Source: Pengzhenrongella sicca (GTDB lineage: Bacteria > Actinomycetota > Actinomycetes > Actinomycetales > Cellulomonadaceae). Taken from it: DNA of 64,000 nucleotides. Position 1 is the stretch's first letter; the number at the start of each line of letters is the position of its first letter. Location: positions 4,030,001 through 4,094,000 of the forward strand of contig NZ_CP071868.1 of the NCBI RefSeq assembly GCF_017569225.1, written 5' to 3'. The notes under the pieces are model-generated. The model saw nothing but the letters and a program-made list of their open reading frames with translations, made no database searches and was not told where the DNA came from. The position numbers were made by a program, and so were the translations under genes. Below are positions 54,626 to 63,785 of the stretch, piece after piece.

Positions 54626-55611
54626 GCGCCCCGACGGTGTCGGTGGTCCTGCCGACCTACAACCGCGCCGACGTCGTGGCCACGACGATCGAGCGCCTGC
54701 TCGCGCAGGACTACCCCCACCACCTGCTCGAGGTGCTCGTCGCGGACAACTCGAGCGACGACACCCCGGCGCGCGTCCGCGCCCTCGCCGCGGCCGCCGA
54801 CCTCCCGGTCACGCTCGTGTCGAGCCAGGAGCGGCTGCCGGCGGTCAAGCGAAACCAAGCGCTGCGCGCGGCGACCGGGGACCTGATGATCTTCATGAAC
54901 GACGACGTGTGGGTGCGCCCCGACTTCATCCGCGAGCACGTCGCCGCGCACGCCCGCCACGCCGGCCCCGTCGCCGTCGTCGGCCTCGTGGAGCAGTCGG
55001 CCCTCATGCCGTCGGACCCGTTCATCGAGTGGTACCAGCCGTTCGCGTACGCGCAGATCGCCGACCGCGCGGGGCGGGAGGTCACCTACCGCCACCACTG
55101 GTCCATGAACCTCTCGCTGCCGCGGCGGGTGATGCTGGAGCGCAACCTCGTCTTCCACGAGGACTGGGCGGAGATCGGGCACGAGGACGTCGAGCTCGGG
55201 TACCGCTGGTCGAAGGCCGGCTACCCAATCGTGTACGAGCCGCGCGCCTGGGGCGAGCACTTCCACCCGCACGGCCTCGACAGCGCGTGCCGGCTCCAGG
55301 AGTCGATCGGGCGGGGGCTGCGCGACCTCGAGGTGCTCATCCCGGAGCCCGACCTGCTGGCCCGGTACGGCGTGCCCACCCGGTCCGCGCCGCCGACGAC
55401 GCGGGTCCGGACCGCGGCGCGCGTCGCGCTGTTCAACTCCGTCACGGTGCCCGTGGTCCAGCGCCGGCTCGCGGCGCTCGACCGGCGCAGCCGGCTCGCG
55501 GAGTGGACGTACTGGAAGGTGCTCCTGCACTACACGCGGCGCGGGTACCGGAGCGCGCCGGCCCGCACCCCCACGCCCACCCCGACCTGGTCGCCGGCGG
55601 GTGAGCCATGA
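54622..55611 (+). CDS. GT2-family glycosyltransferase
   Basis: 329 residues. PTVSVVLPTYNRADVVATTIERLLAQDY, VADNSSDDTPARV, ERLPAVKRNQALRAATGDLMIFMNDDVWVRPDF (DD metal site) and FHEDWAEIGHEDVELGYRW. GT-A fold. Ends with a Thr/Pro tail. In-operon overlaps of 4 nt on both sides. Confidence 0.9.
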   Translation: MSAPTVSVVLPTYNRADVVATTIERLLAQDYPHHLLEVLVADNSSDDTPARVRALAAAADLPVTLVSSQERLPAVKRNQALRAATGDLMIFMNDDVWVRPDFIREHVAAHARHAGPVAVVGLVEQSALMPSDPFIEWYQPFAYAQIADRAGREVTYRHHWSMNLSLPRRVMLERNLVFHEDWAEIGHEDVELGYRWSKAGYPIVYEPRAWGEHFHPHGLDSACRLQESIGRGLRDLEVLIPEPDLLARYGVPTRSAPPTTRVRTAARVALFNSVTVPVVQRRLAALDRRSRLAEWTYWKVLLHYTRRGYRSAPARTPTPTPTWSPAGEP

Positions 55612-58600
55612 CCGGCCCCGTCGCCCGGACCGGGGTCCCGACCGCCGGCCGGCCGGCCGGGGCGCTCGCCCGGGCACTCGGCTGGGCGCTGGTCGTCGCC
55701 GTCGCCGCGATGGCGCTCGCGCCGCTCGGCGTCGCGGCGGTGTACGCGATCGGCGGGGCCATCGCGGTGGGGCTGCTCGGCTACGCCCTGCGGGCCGAGC
55801 TGCTCGCGCCGCTCGCGGCGGGGTTCCGGCGCCTGGCCCCGACCCTCGCCGCGAGCCCCGGCCGCGCGCCCGGGGCGGGTGCGGTCCTCGCCGCGGGCGC
55901 CGCGGCCGCCGCCGTGGCGTGGGCCGCGGCGACCCAGGGCGGGTACGCGGCGCTCGCCCTGCCCGCCCTGCTCCTGCTCGCCGTCGCGGTCGCGATGTGC
56001 TGGCCGCTCCTGGTCGACCTGTTCGCCGGGCCGGCGGAGCCCCGCGCCGCCTCCCGGCCCGGCCCGAGCGGGGCGACCGCGGCGACAGCGGCGACCGCGA
56101 CCGGGGCGGGCCCGACCGCGGCAGGCGCGGCGGGCGCGGCGGCGGGCGGGCCGGTCGGCCCGGTCGGCGTGCTCGTGGTCGGCGCGGCCGGCGCGGGCGT
56201 CGCGTGGGGCGCGGCGACGCTGGGCCTGAAGGGACTCATCGCCGGCCTGGGTCTGGTGGTCGCGACGGCGCTGCTCACCTTCGTGCGCGACCGGTCGGTG
56301 TTCTTCACCTTCGCGACCGTCTGCTCGCTGACGTTCGTGCTGCACAAGTCGATCGGCCCGCAGGACCTCGAGCTGTCGTCCGGCGCGATCTCGGTGTACG
56401 TCACGACGTTCGACCTGCTGCTCGTGCTCCTGTACGGGCTCTGGATCCGCGAGGGCACGTTCCGCGCGGACGTCACGGCGGCGCTGCGCGAGCCGATCCT
56501 GTGGTTCCCCCTCGTCGGGGCGCTCCTGTACCTGCCGAGCCTGCTCACGGCACCCACCCCGCTGCTCGCGGTCGCCGAGCTCGTGCGGATGGCCTGGATG
56601 TACCTGCTCTACGTCTACGTCGCGGTCCGGGTCCGAACCCGCCGGCACCTCTGGGCGATCCTCGGCGGCCTCGTCGTGTTCGTCGCCGTCGAGCTCGTGG
56701 TGGTCATCCTGCAGTGGCGCACGGGTGGCGTGCTCGGGCTCTCGTTCCTCGGGGTGCCGACGGAGCTCGGCGACCGCGTGACCGACGACGGCGTGCTCGG
56801 GCGCCCGTTCGGGACGATCATCCACCCGGTCTTCCTCGCCGCGTCGCTCGGGGCGATCGCGATGGTGGCGCTCGCCTTCGCGGTCGGGCTCCCGCGGTCG
56901 CTGACGAAGCTGACCGCGATCGGCGTCGTGCTCGCGTGCCTCGGGTGCATGTGGATCTCGGACACCCGCGCGGCGGTCGTGGCCGCCGCCCTGGCGGGCG
57001 CCGTCGTCGTCGGCGCGGGTCTGGCGCGTGGCCAGCTGCACTGGCGGACCCTCGGGCGGATCGCGCTGGGGCTCGCCGCGCTCTCGCTCGTCTTCCTCCC
57101 GCAACTCATCGACCGGTTCGGGCGGAGCTTTCAGTCAGGGCACTTCTTCACCGAGGTCGAGTCGCGGCTCGAGCTCAACGACATCGCGGTGCGGATCATC
57201 GAGGACCACCCCGTGCTCGGGGTCGGGCTGAACAACTTCGAGGTCGTGCTCCCCGCGTACGAGGCCCGCCCCGTCATCTTCTTCGGCCACCCCGTGCACA
57301 ACCTCTACCTGCTCGTGCTCGCCGAGACCGGGCTCGTCGGCTTCCTCGGGCTGCTCGTCGTGGGCGTCGGGCTGTACGACGTCGCGATCCGGCTCGCGCG
57401 CAGCCGGGACCTGCTGCTCGGGTGCCTGGGCACCGGCGTCGCCGCGGCGATGGGCTTCCTCATGGTCGAGGAGCTGCTCGGCTTCTCGCTGCGCCAGGAC
57501 ATCCCGCTCGCGCTGTACTGGCTGCTCGCCGGGCTCGCCGTCGCGGGCACCCGGATGTCGGGCCGGCCTTGGCCCGCGCTGCACCGGCCCGTCCGCGAGC
57601 GCCCGGCGTCCGGAGCGACGCCCGACGCCGGGGCCGACCGCGGGTCGCCGTCAGGGCGCCGGTCGCGCCAGCGCGCGGCGGCGCTGGTCGCGGCTGCCGG
57701 GCTCGCGCTGACGCCCTGGGGCGCCCCGACCCCGGCAGACGCGACGCCCTCGGCCGCGACGACGACGACGACACCAGCAGCGACGACGACGGCGGGCGCG
57801 GCCACCGGGCTGCTCTTCAGCGCCATCGAGCGCTCGACCGGGATCCAGGGGATCTACACCGCCGCAGCGGACGGCAGCGACGTGCGCCGGATCACGCCCG
57901 CCGACGGCCGGTTCTACAGCTGGCCCCGGTGGGCGTTCGGCAACACGCGCATCGTCTACACCGTCCGCTCGGGCGCCGCGGGCTCCCCGGAGGCGATCGC
58001 CCTGATGGAGCCGGACGGCTCCAACGCGCAGGTCCTGCAGGAGTTCGACTTCCGGGTCGCCCAGCCGGCGATCGACCCGTCCGGGCGGTGGGCCGTGTTC
58101 ACCGCGACGGCGCCCTGGTTCCCCGAGGTCGCCCTGTTCCGCCTCGACCTCGAGACGGGCGAGAGCACCAACCTCACGGCGCAGACCGTCGCGTACGGCG
58201 GCTTCGACTCCGACCCGAGCCTCGCCCCGGCCGCGGCGGGCGAGGCAGGCGCGGCCGACGGCATCCTGTTCGTCTGGCACGCCGGCACGGAGGGTTCGGC
58301 GGTCGCCGAGATGGCGACCGACGGGACCGACCGGCGCCGGCTCACCTCGGACGCGTGGTTCAACACCGACCCCACCGCGTCGCCCGACGGCACGCAGGTG
58401 GTCATCGCCTCGTACCGCGGTGCCGGCGCCCCGTCGCTCGACTTCGGCGACGTCTCGGCGGTGCACCCGGGCGACTGGCGGGTGGTCGTGCGGCCCCGGT
58501 CGGGCGGCGCCGAGACCGTCCTGACCGGCGGGGCCGACTGCACGACGCGGCTCGCCGCCGACCCGTGCGGGGTCGAGGAGATGTCGGGCTTCGTCCCGCG

Positions 58601-59804
58601 CTTCACCCCGGACGGCACCGCCGTCACCTTCAACGGCGCGACCGACGGGGAGCACACCTGCATCTGCGCCATCGACCTCGACGGCTCCGATCCCCGCGCG
58701 ATCATCTCGAGCGCCGAGCTCGCGATCGACTGGTACGACTGGCCGCAGGCCGCCGGCGCCTCGACGTCGACCGAGCACGTGCGGACCGCGACCCCCGCGG
58801 CGGACCTGCTGCTCGTCGCGGCGGATGCGGCCGGCACGCGGACGCTGCTGCGCGCGTCGGCCGACCTGATGCACCGGCAGGAGATCCCGCTGCCGGCTGG
58901 GCTCGAGCCGCTCGAGGCACGCTGGGCCCCGGACCGGCGCACGATCGTGTTCACCGCCGAGGTCCCGCTCGTCGCGGCCGCCGAGCCGCATCCGGCCGCA
59001 CCCGCGGGGCAGTCCCGCCGCGCCCACGTGACCCTCACCGACCTCGACGCGATGTCGGCCGCGCTGCGGCAGGCGAGCGTCGCCGAGCTCGACCCCGGCC
59101 TCGCCGCGCGCCAGGTGTTCCTGCGCGACGCGGACGGGAACGTCCGCCAGCTCACCGACCCCTGGACCGAGGACTGGCGCGACGGGCTCGCCGACGGCGA
59201 CGCGCGCGCGAACACCCAGCCGGTGCTGACGCCGGACGGGACGGCCGTCATCGTGACGAACACGTCCACCACGACGGGCGAGTCGTTCCTGCTCCGCATC
59301 GACCTCGCGACGGGCGAGGTCCTCAACCTCACCAACGGCAGCGCCGGTGCGATGCCGACGGACGACGCCGAGGCCGCCGTCTCCCCCGCGGGCGACCGGG
59401 TCGCGTTCTCCTGGACGCAGGGCGACCTGCGCGGGGTGTACGTCCTCGACGCCGCGACCGGGACACAGGTCGCGGCGATGACGGCGGACGAGCAGCCGAC
59501 GAGCGCGCCCGCCTGGTCGCCCGACGGCCGGTCGCTCGTGTACGTCAGCGAGCAGCCCTCCGGGCCGGCGGTCGCCTGGGCGGCCCTCGGCGCGGACCTC
59601 ACGACGGGACCGGCCGCGCTCGTCGGCGCCGGCCCGGCCTGGCCCCGCCGCCCCGTGGTCGCGCCTGGCGGCGACCACGTCGTGTTCCTCGCCGCCGCCG
59701 GCGCCGTGCTCGGGCTGTACGCGGCCCCGCTCGTGGCCGGCTCGACCGCCCGAGCCGTGCAGCCCGACCCGCTGCACTCCGTCATCGACGTGGACTGGAG
59801 GTGA
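55608..59804 (+). CDS. O-antigen ligase/Wzy-like membrane protein fused to a TolB-like propeller
   Basis: 1398 residues. Residues 1 to about 680 are polytopic membrane, with an Ala-rich loop near 140-190 and the Wzy/WaaL-type signature region (LGRPFGTIIHPVFLAA, WISDTRAAVVAA, EDHPVLGVGLNNFEVVLPAYEARPVIFFGHPVHNLYLLVLAETGLVGFLG), the long loop with conserved G-x-G-x-x-x-F and H-N. At about 684-712 there is a further hydrophobic segment after RRSRQRAA, like a signal anchor. From about 725 to the end come repeated strands (IYTAAADGSDVRRITPADG; PTASPDGTQVVIAS; APAWSPDGRSLVYVSEQP), i.e. a TolB/WD40-like beta-propeller that should face outside. Such a fusion is unusual. Confidence 0.85.
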   Translation: MTGPVARTGVPTAGRPAGALARALGWALVVAVAAMALAPLGVAAVYAIGGAIAVGLLGYALRAELLAPLAAGFRRLAPTLAASPGRAPGAGAVLAAGAAAAAVAWAAATQGGYAALALPALLLLAVAVAMCWPLLVDLFAGPAEPRAASRPGPSGATAATAATATGAGPTAAGAAGAAAGGPVGPVGVLVVGAAGAGVAWGAATLGLKGLIAGLGLVVATALLTFVRDRSVFFTFATVCSLTFVLHKSIGPQDLELSSGAISVYVTTFDLLLVLLYGLWIREGTFRADVTAALREPILWFPLVGALLYLPSLLTAPTPLLAVAELVRMAWMYLLYVYVAVRVRTRRHLWAILGGLVVFVAVELVVVILQWRTGGVLGLSFLGVPTELGDRVTDDGVLGRPFGTIIHPVFLAASLGAIAMVALAFAVGLPRSLTKLTAIGVVLACLGCMWISDTRAAVVAAALAGAVVVGAGLARGQLHWRTLGRIALGLAALSLVFLPQLIDRFGRSFQSGHFFTEVESRLELNDIAVRIIEDHPVLGVGLNNFEVVLPAYEARPVIFFGHPVHNLYLLVLAETGLVGFLGLLVVGVGLYDVAIRLARSRDLLLGCLGTGVAAAMGFLMVEELLGFSLRQDIPLALYWLLAGLAVAGTRMSGRPWPALHRPVRERPASGATPDAGADRGSPSGRRSRQRAAALVAAAGLALTPWGAPTPADATPSAATTTTTPAATTTAGAATGLLFSAIERSTGIQGIYTAAADGSDVRRITPADGRFYSWPRWAFGNTRIVYTVRSGAAGSPEAIALMEPDGSNAQVLQEFDFRVAQPAIDPSGRWAVFTATAPWFPEVALFRLDLETGESTNLTAQTVAYGGFDSDPSLAPAAAGEAGAADGILFVWHAGTEGSAVAEMATDGTDRRRLTSDAWFNTDPTASPDGTQVVIASYRGAGAPSLDFGDVSAVHPGDWRVVVRPRSGGAETVLTGGADCTTRLAADPCGVEEMSGFVPRFTPDGTAVTFNGATDGEHTCICAIDLDGSDPRAIISSAELAIDWYDWPQAAGASTSTEHVRTATPAADLLLVAADAAGTRTLLRASADLMHRQEIPLPAGLEPLEARWAPDRRTIVFTAEVPLVAAAEPHPAAPAGQSRRAHVTLTDLDAMSAALRQASVAELDPGLAARQVFLRDADGNVRQLTDPWTEDWRDGLADGDARANTQPVLTPDGTAVIVTNTSTTTGESFLLRIDLATGEVLNLTNGSAGAMPTDDAEAAVSPAGDRVAFSWTQGDLRGVYVLDAATGTQVAAMTADEQPTSAPAWSPDGRSLVYVSEQPSGPAVAWAALGADLTTGPAALVGAGPAWPRRPVVAPGGDHVVFLAAAGAVLGLYAAPLVAGSTARAVQPDPLHSVIDVDWR

Positions 59805-59809
59805 GGCCG

Positions 59810-60748
59810 ATGAGCGACCCCGACGTGACGACCGTCGTCGTCAACTGGAACACCGTGGGCCTCCTCGACGAGTGCCTGGCCAGCATCCTGGCGGCCACGC
59901 CGCCGGGGGTGGCCAACGACGTCGTCGTCGTCGACAACGGGTCGACCGACGGCTCGCTCGAGCACCTCGCCGCCGCGTGGCCGCACGTGCGCGTGCTCGC
60001 CAACCCGGAGAACGTGGGCTTCTGCCGCGCGAACAACCGCGCCATCCGGGCGACGCGGTCGCCGTACCTCCTGCTGGTCAACACCGATGCCCGGCTGCCC
60101 GTGGGGGGCATCGACGCGCTGCTGCGGTACTTCGAGGAGGACGACCGGGCCGCCGTCGTCGGCCCGCGGCTGGTCTACGGCGACGGCGCGTTCCAGCGCT
60201 GGACCGCGGGGCGGCTCCCGGCGGCGGGCTCGATGGCCGTGTACCTGTTCGGGCTCGACCGGGTCGGCCCGCGCGCGCTCCGCCGGCGCGGGCTGTACCT
60301 CGGCGCCGACACGCGCCAGCCGTTCCGGCCGGCCTGGGTCTCGAGCGCCGTCATGGCCGTCCGGCGCGCGGCGCTCGACGAGATCGGCCTGCTGGACGAG
60401 CGGATCTTCGTCTACATGGACGACGTCGACCTGTGCGCGCGCGCCGGGGCGGCCGGCTGGCACGTCTGGTACGCCGCCGACGTCACGGCGACGCACTTCA
60501 TGGGCTCGTCCTCGCGGCGGGCGACCGGCAGGGCCTCCCCCGAGGCGCTGCGCGCGCTCAACCGGTGGTACGTCCGCCGGCACGGCCGGGCGGCCGGGCT
60601 GGCCCTGCGCGCCACCGAGCTCGCCGGCTTCACCGCGCGGGCCGTCCTGCACGGCGTCGCCGCGCTCGGCGGCCGGCCCGGTTCGCGGTCGCAGGCCGCG
60701 GCCCACGCCACCCACCTACGCCTGGCCCTGGAGCGGATCGATGCCTGA
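59810..60748 (+). CDS. GT2-family glycosyltransferase (rhamnosyltransferase-like)
   Basis: 312 residues. VTTVVVNWNTVGLLDECLASIL, VVDNGSTDGSLEHL, NVGFCRANNRAIRATRSPYLLLVNTDARLP and DERIFVYMDDVDLCARAGAAGWHVWYA. The same subclass as the gene at 50785. GAGG before ATG, five nt after the ligase stop. Confidence 0.9.
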   Translation: MSDPDVTTVVVNWNTVGLLDECLASILAATPPGVANDVVVVDNGSTDGSLEHLAAAWPHVRVLANPENVGFCRANNRAIRATRSPYLLLVNTDARLPVGGIDALLRYFEEDDRAAVVGPRLVYGDGAFQRWTAGRLPAAGSMAVYLFGLDRVGPRALRRRGLYLGADTRQPFRPAWVSSAVMAVRRAALDEIGLLDERIFVYMDDVDLCARAGAAGWHVWYAADVTATHFMGSSSRRATGRASPEALRALNRWYVRRHGRAAGLALRATELAGFTARAVLHGVAALGGRPGSRSQAAAHATHLRLALERIDA

Positions 60749-61670
60749 CCCCGACGCCCTGCCGCCCGCACCCGACGCGCACCACCACCACGACCACGCC
60801 GGCGGCGGCCCCCTGACCCTCGCCCAGCGCCACGCCCACGAGGCGCAGACGTACGACCACATGGCCGCGGAGCTGCTCGCCGCCTGGTCCGACGCCGACT
60901 ACGTGGTCGATCCGCGCCGCATCCCGTTCGCGAACCGCGAGCACGTCGACTTCCTGACCGACGCCGTCGCCCGCCTCGGGCCGCTCGACGGGCGCCGGGT
61001 ACTCGAGGTCGGCGCCGGCGGCGGCTCGCTCGCCGTCTGGCTCGCGCAGCAGGGTGCCGAGGTGGTCGGGATCGACGTCTCGCCCGGCATCCTCGACGTC
61101 GCGCGGCGCCGGGCCGCGCTCAACGGCGTCGCCGACCGCGTGCGCTTCGTCCGGGCACCGATCGAGGGCTTCGACCCGCGGGCGGCCGGCCTGGCCGTCG
61201 AGGAGTTCGACGCGATCATCGGCAACAACGTCGTGCACCACTTCGACCGCGCACTCGCGCTCCGCTCGATCGGGGAGCTCCTGGCCCCCGGCGGCGTCGC
61301 GGTGTTCTGCGAGCCGGTGCTCTTCCTGCCCGAGTGGACCCGCCGCGCACGCAACTCGCGGCTCGTCACCCGACGCTTCCCCCTGCACACCCACAGCCCG
61401 GACGAGCGCTCGCTCGACGGGCACGACCTCGACGTGATGCGGCGCTGGTTCGGGCGGGTCGAGTGGACCCCGTACCAGGTCCTGTGCCGCCTGCAGAACT
61501 TCGTCGAGCTCTCCGACGGCGCGTGGCACCGGCTCGAGTCCGTCGACCGCGCCCTGCTCCGCCGCCTGCCGGCGGCCCGCCACGTCTGCCGCCTGGCAGT
61601 CATCACCCTCGCCGACCCACGGATCGCCGAACCCCTGAACGCCGATTCCCTGAACGGAGACGAAGCATGA
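60741..61670 (+). CDS. SAM-dependent methyltransferase, class I
   Basis: 309 residues. VLEVGAGGGSLAVWLAQQGAEVVGIDVSPGILDVA is motif I/post I, FDAIIGNNVVHHFDRA motif II and LLAPGGVAVFCEPVLFLP motif III. A His-rich start (DAHHHHDHAGGG) is odd. Probably methylates a sugar or lipid carrier of the polysaccharide. Overlaps the GT2 gene by 8 nt and the next by 4 nt. Confidence 0.87.
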   Translation: MPDPDALPPAPDAHHHHDHAGGGPLTLAQRHAHEAQTYDHMAAELLAAWSDADYVVDPRRIPFANREHVDFLTDAVARLGPLDGRRVLEVGAGGGSLAVWLAQQGAEVVGIDVSPGILDVARRRAALNGVADRVRFVRAPIEGFDPRAAGLAVEEFDAIIGNNVVHHFDRALALRSIGELLAPGGVAVFCEPVLFLPEWTRRARNSRLVTRRFPLHTHSPDERSLDGHDLDVMRRWFGRVEWTPYQVLCRLQNFVELSDGAWHRLESVDRALLRRLPAARHVCRLAVITLADPRIAEPLNADSLNGDEA

Positions 61671-62608
61671 GAATCCTCGTCACCGGCGCTGCCGGCATGC
61701 TCGGCAGCGCCCTCGTCCCCACGCTCGCCGCCGTCGGCCACGACGTGGTCGCGACCGACATCGCATTGGAGAGCCCCGAGCCGTGGGGGCCGGGCCAGCC
61801 GGGCATCACGCACCTCGACGTGCGCGACCGGCAGGAGGTCCGGCACGTGTTCGCCGCGGTCGAGCCCGACGCCGTCCTGCACCTCGCCGCCGAGACCTCG
61901 CTCGAGGCCAGCGACGCCGACCCCGACCACGCCTACCTGACCAACGTGATCGGGACCAAGTACGTCGCGCTGCAGGCGCGCTCGGCCGGCATCCCGATGA
62001 CCTACATCAGCACCGCCGGCATCTTCGACGGGGAGAAGGAGACGGCGTACACGGAGTTTGACACGCCGAACCCGCTCAACACCTACGGCGCCTCGAAGTA
62101 CGAGGGCGAGCTCATCGTCGCCCGGACCGTCGAGCAGCACTTCATCATCCGGGCCGGCTGGATGGTCGGCGGCGGCGCGGCGAAGGACCACAAGTTCGTC
62201 TCCCGGATCGTCGACCAGATCCGGGACGGCGCGCGGACCGTGCACGCCGTCACCGACAAGTTCGGGACGCCCACCTACGCGCCGGACTTCTCGCGCTGCC
62301 TCCTCGGGCTGTTCGAGTCGGGCGTCTTCGGGCTCTACCACATGGCCTGCGGCGGCGCGGGCACCCGGTACGACGTCACCGCCCGCATCCTCGAGGTGCT
62401 CGGCCGCACCGACATCGAGCTCGTGCCCGTCACCAGCGAGTTCTTCGCGGCGGAGTTCCCCTCCGTCCGGCCCCGCTCCGAGATCATGCGCAACATGGTG
62501 CTCGACCTCCAGGGCATGAACACGATGCGCCCGTGGCGGGTCGCGGTCGGGGAGTACCTGCTGACCGAGTTCCCCGCCCTGCGCGCGAGCGACCGCATCC
62601 CCGCCTAG
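61667..62608 (+). CDS. NAD(P)-dependent sugar-nucleotide epimerase/reductase (RmlD/SDR type)
   Basis: 313 residues. Rossmann start MRILVTGAAGMLGSALVPTLAA, then VLHLAAETSLEAS, STAGIFDGEK and YGASKYEGE (catalytic Tyr and Lys). TDKFGTPTYAPDFSRCLLGL and RPRSEIMRNMVLDL are reminiscent of dTDP-4-dehydrorhamnose reductases. Makes or reduces a nucleotide sugar for the glycosyltransferases nearby; exact sugar unknown. Confidence 0.87.
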   Translation: MRILVTGAAGMLGSALVPTLAAVGHDVVATDIALESPEPWGPGQPGITHLDVRDRQEVRHVFAAVEPDAVLHLAAETSLEASDADPDHAYLTNVIGTKYVALQARSAGIPMTYISTAGIFDGEKETAYTEFDTPNPLNTYGASKYEGELIVARTVEQHFIIRAGWMVGGGAAKDHKFVSRIVDQIRDGARTVHAVTDKFGTPTYAPDFSRCLLGLFESGVFGLYHMACGGAGTRYDVTARILEVLGRTDIELVPVTSEFFAAEFPSVRPRSEIMRNMVLDLQGMNTMRPWRVAVGEYLLTEFPALRASDRIPA

Positions 62609-62650
62609 ATCACCGCGGCGTCGTCCATCCCCGCGACAACCTCACCCCCG
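62609..62650. repeat. Fragment of the palindromic repeat element
   Basis: CACCGCGGCGTCGTCCATCC (62611-62630) followed by ACAACCTCACC echoes the units at 12323-12453 and 14455-14545. Located in the 67-nt gap, the largest within the operon. Confidence 0.4.
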
Positions 62651-62675
62651 ATCGGCTCACCCCGGAGGACCAGCC

Positions 62676-63785
62676 ATGACCACCGTGACCGTCCCGTCGC
62701 CCGCGGACCAGGTGCCGCGCGGCGCCGACGCCCGCACCGTCTGCGTCGTCGTGCCCATGCCGAACGACCCGCCGTGGGAGCTCTTCGACGCCATCGCGCC
62801 GGACATCCCGATCATCGTCAGCGACGACAGCGACGGGCACCTCGCGCCGCCGCCGCGCGAGAACGTGTACTACGTCGACTACGCCGCCCAGGAGGCGTAC
62901 GCGGGCCGGCATTACGCCGCGATGCCGCACAAGAGCGCGGCGAGCCGCAACATCGGCCACTACATCGCCTGGAAGGAGGGGTTCGACGTCATCATCGCGC
63001 TGGACTACGACTGCCAGACCCGGCCGGGCTGGCTCGAGACCCACCTCGGCGCGCTCGGCCCGGTCACCGGCGCGCCCGGGGTCCGGCCGGTCGCGGACAA
63101 CGGGTGGGTCAACCCGATCACCAACGCGTTCGGCAACGGCGACGCCGTCTACGCGCGCGGCCTGCCGTACGAGTGGCGCAGCCCCGAGCTCGCCCGCACC
63201 AGCGAGGTGCCCGTGTCGGGCGACGTGCTGCTCAACCTGGGCGTGTGGGACGGCATCCTGGACCTCAACGGCATCGACAAGCTGTACGGCGGCGAGCCTG
63301 GCGACCCCGGGGTGCCGCCGGGCCCCGCGCGGATCGCCCTCGGGAACATCCCGGTCTGCGGCATGAACACGAGCTTCGTCCGGGACCTGACGCCCGCGTA
63401 CTACTTCCTCCCCGACGTGTGGGTCAACGGCTGGCAGCTCAGCCGCCACGACGACATCTGGGGCGGCTACATCACGAAGCGGCTGCTCGACCGCGGCGGC
63501 GACCTGCTGGCGTACGGCGGCCCGGTCGTCGGGCACACGAAGCAGACCCGGCTCGAGCGCGTCGTCGTGCTCGAGCAGTGGATGCACCTGATGTCGATGC
63601 CGTTCTACGATCTCGTCGACGAGGCGGTGGCCCGGGTCGACGACGGCTCGTACGCCCAGATGTTCGACCACTTCGTCGAGGAGTACACCCGCCTCGTCGG
63701 CAAGGCCGCCGTGCCCGCGCACTACCGGGCCGTCTACCGCGAGCTGGGCGACTGGATGGGGCGCTGGGCCCGGGCGTTCCGATGA
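62676..63785 (+). CDS. Protein resembling reversibly glycosylated polypeptide/UDP-arabinopyranose mutase (GT75)
   Basis: 369 residues, no signal peptide. Parts in order: CVVVPMPNDPPWELFDAI, IIVSDDSDG, KSAASRNIGHYIAWKEGFDVIIALDYDCQ (metal-like DYD), SGDVLLNLGVWDGILDLNGIDKL, IPVCGMNTSFVRDL and SRHDDIWGGYITKRLLDRGGDLL. The last three match by eye the plant RGP family (CGMN; R-x-DD-x-W-x-G). RGPs interconvert UDP-arabinose ring forms and self-glycosylate. A bacterial member in an exopolysaccharide operon suggests furanose-sugar supply; inference. Overlaps next gene by 4 nt. Confidence 0.7.
   Translation: MTTVTVPSPADQVPRGADARTVCVVVPMPNDPPWELFDAIAPDIPIIVSDDSDGHLAPPPRENVYYVDYAAQEAYAGRHYAAMPHKSAASRNIGHYIAWKEGFDVIIALDYDCQTRPGWLETHLGALGPVTGAPGVRPVADNGWVNPITNAFGNGDAVYARGLPYEWRSPELARTSEVPVSGDVLLNLGVWDGILDLNGIDKLYGGEPGDPGVPPGPARIALGNIPVCGMNTSFVRDLTPAYYFLPDVWVNGWQLSRHDDIWGGYITKRLLDRGGDLLAYGGPVVGHTKQTRLERVVVLEQWMHLMSMPFYDLVDEAVARVDDGSYAQMFDHFVEEYTRLVGKAAVPAHYRAVYRELGDWMGRWARAFR

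Noticed and set aside
55601-60748. 1715-codon plus-strand frame
   Set aside because: Only its last 313 codons (from 59810) are the real glycosyltransferase; the rest shadows the ligase/propeller gene in another frame.
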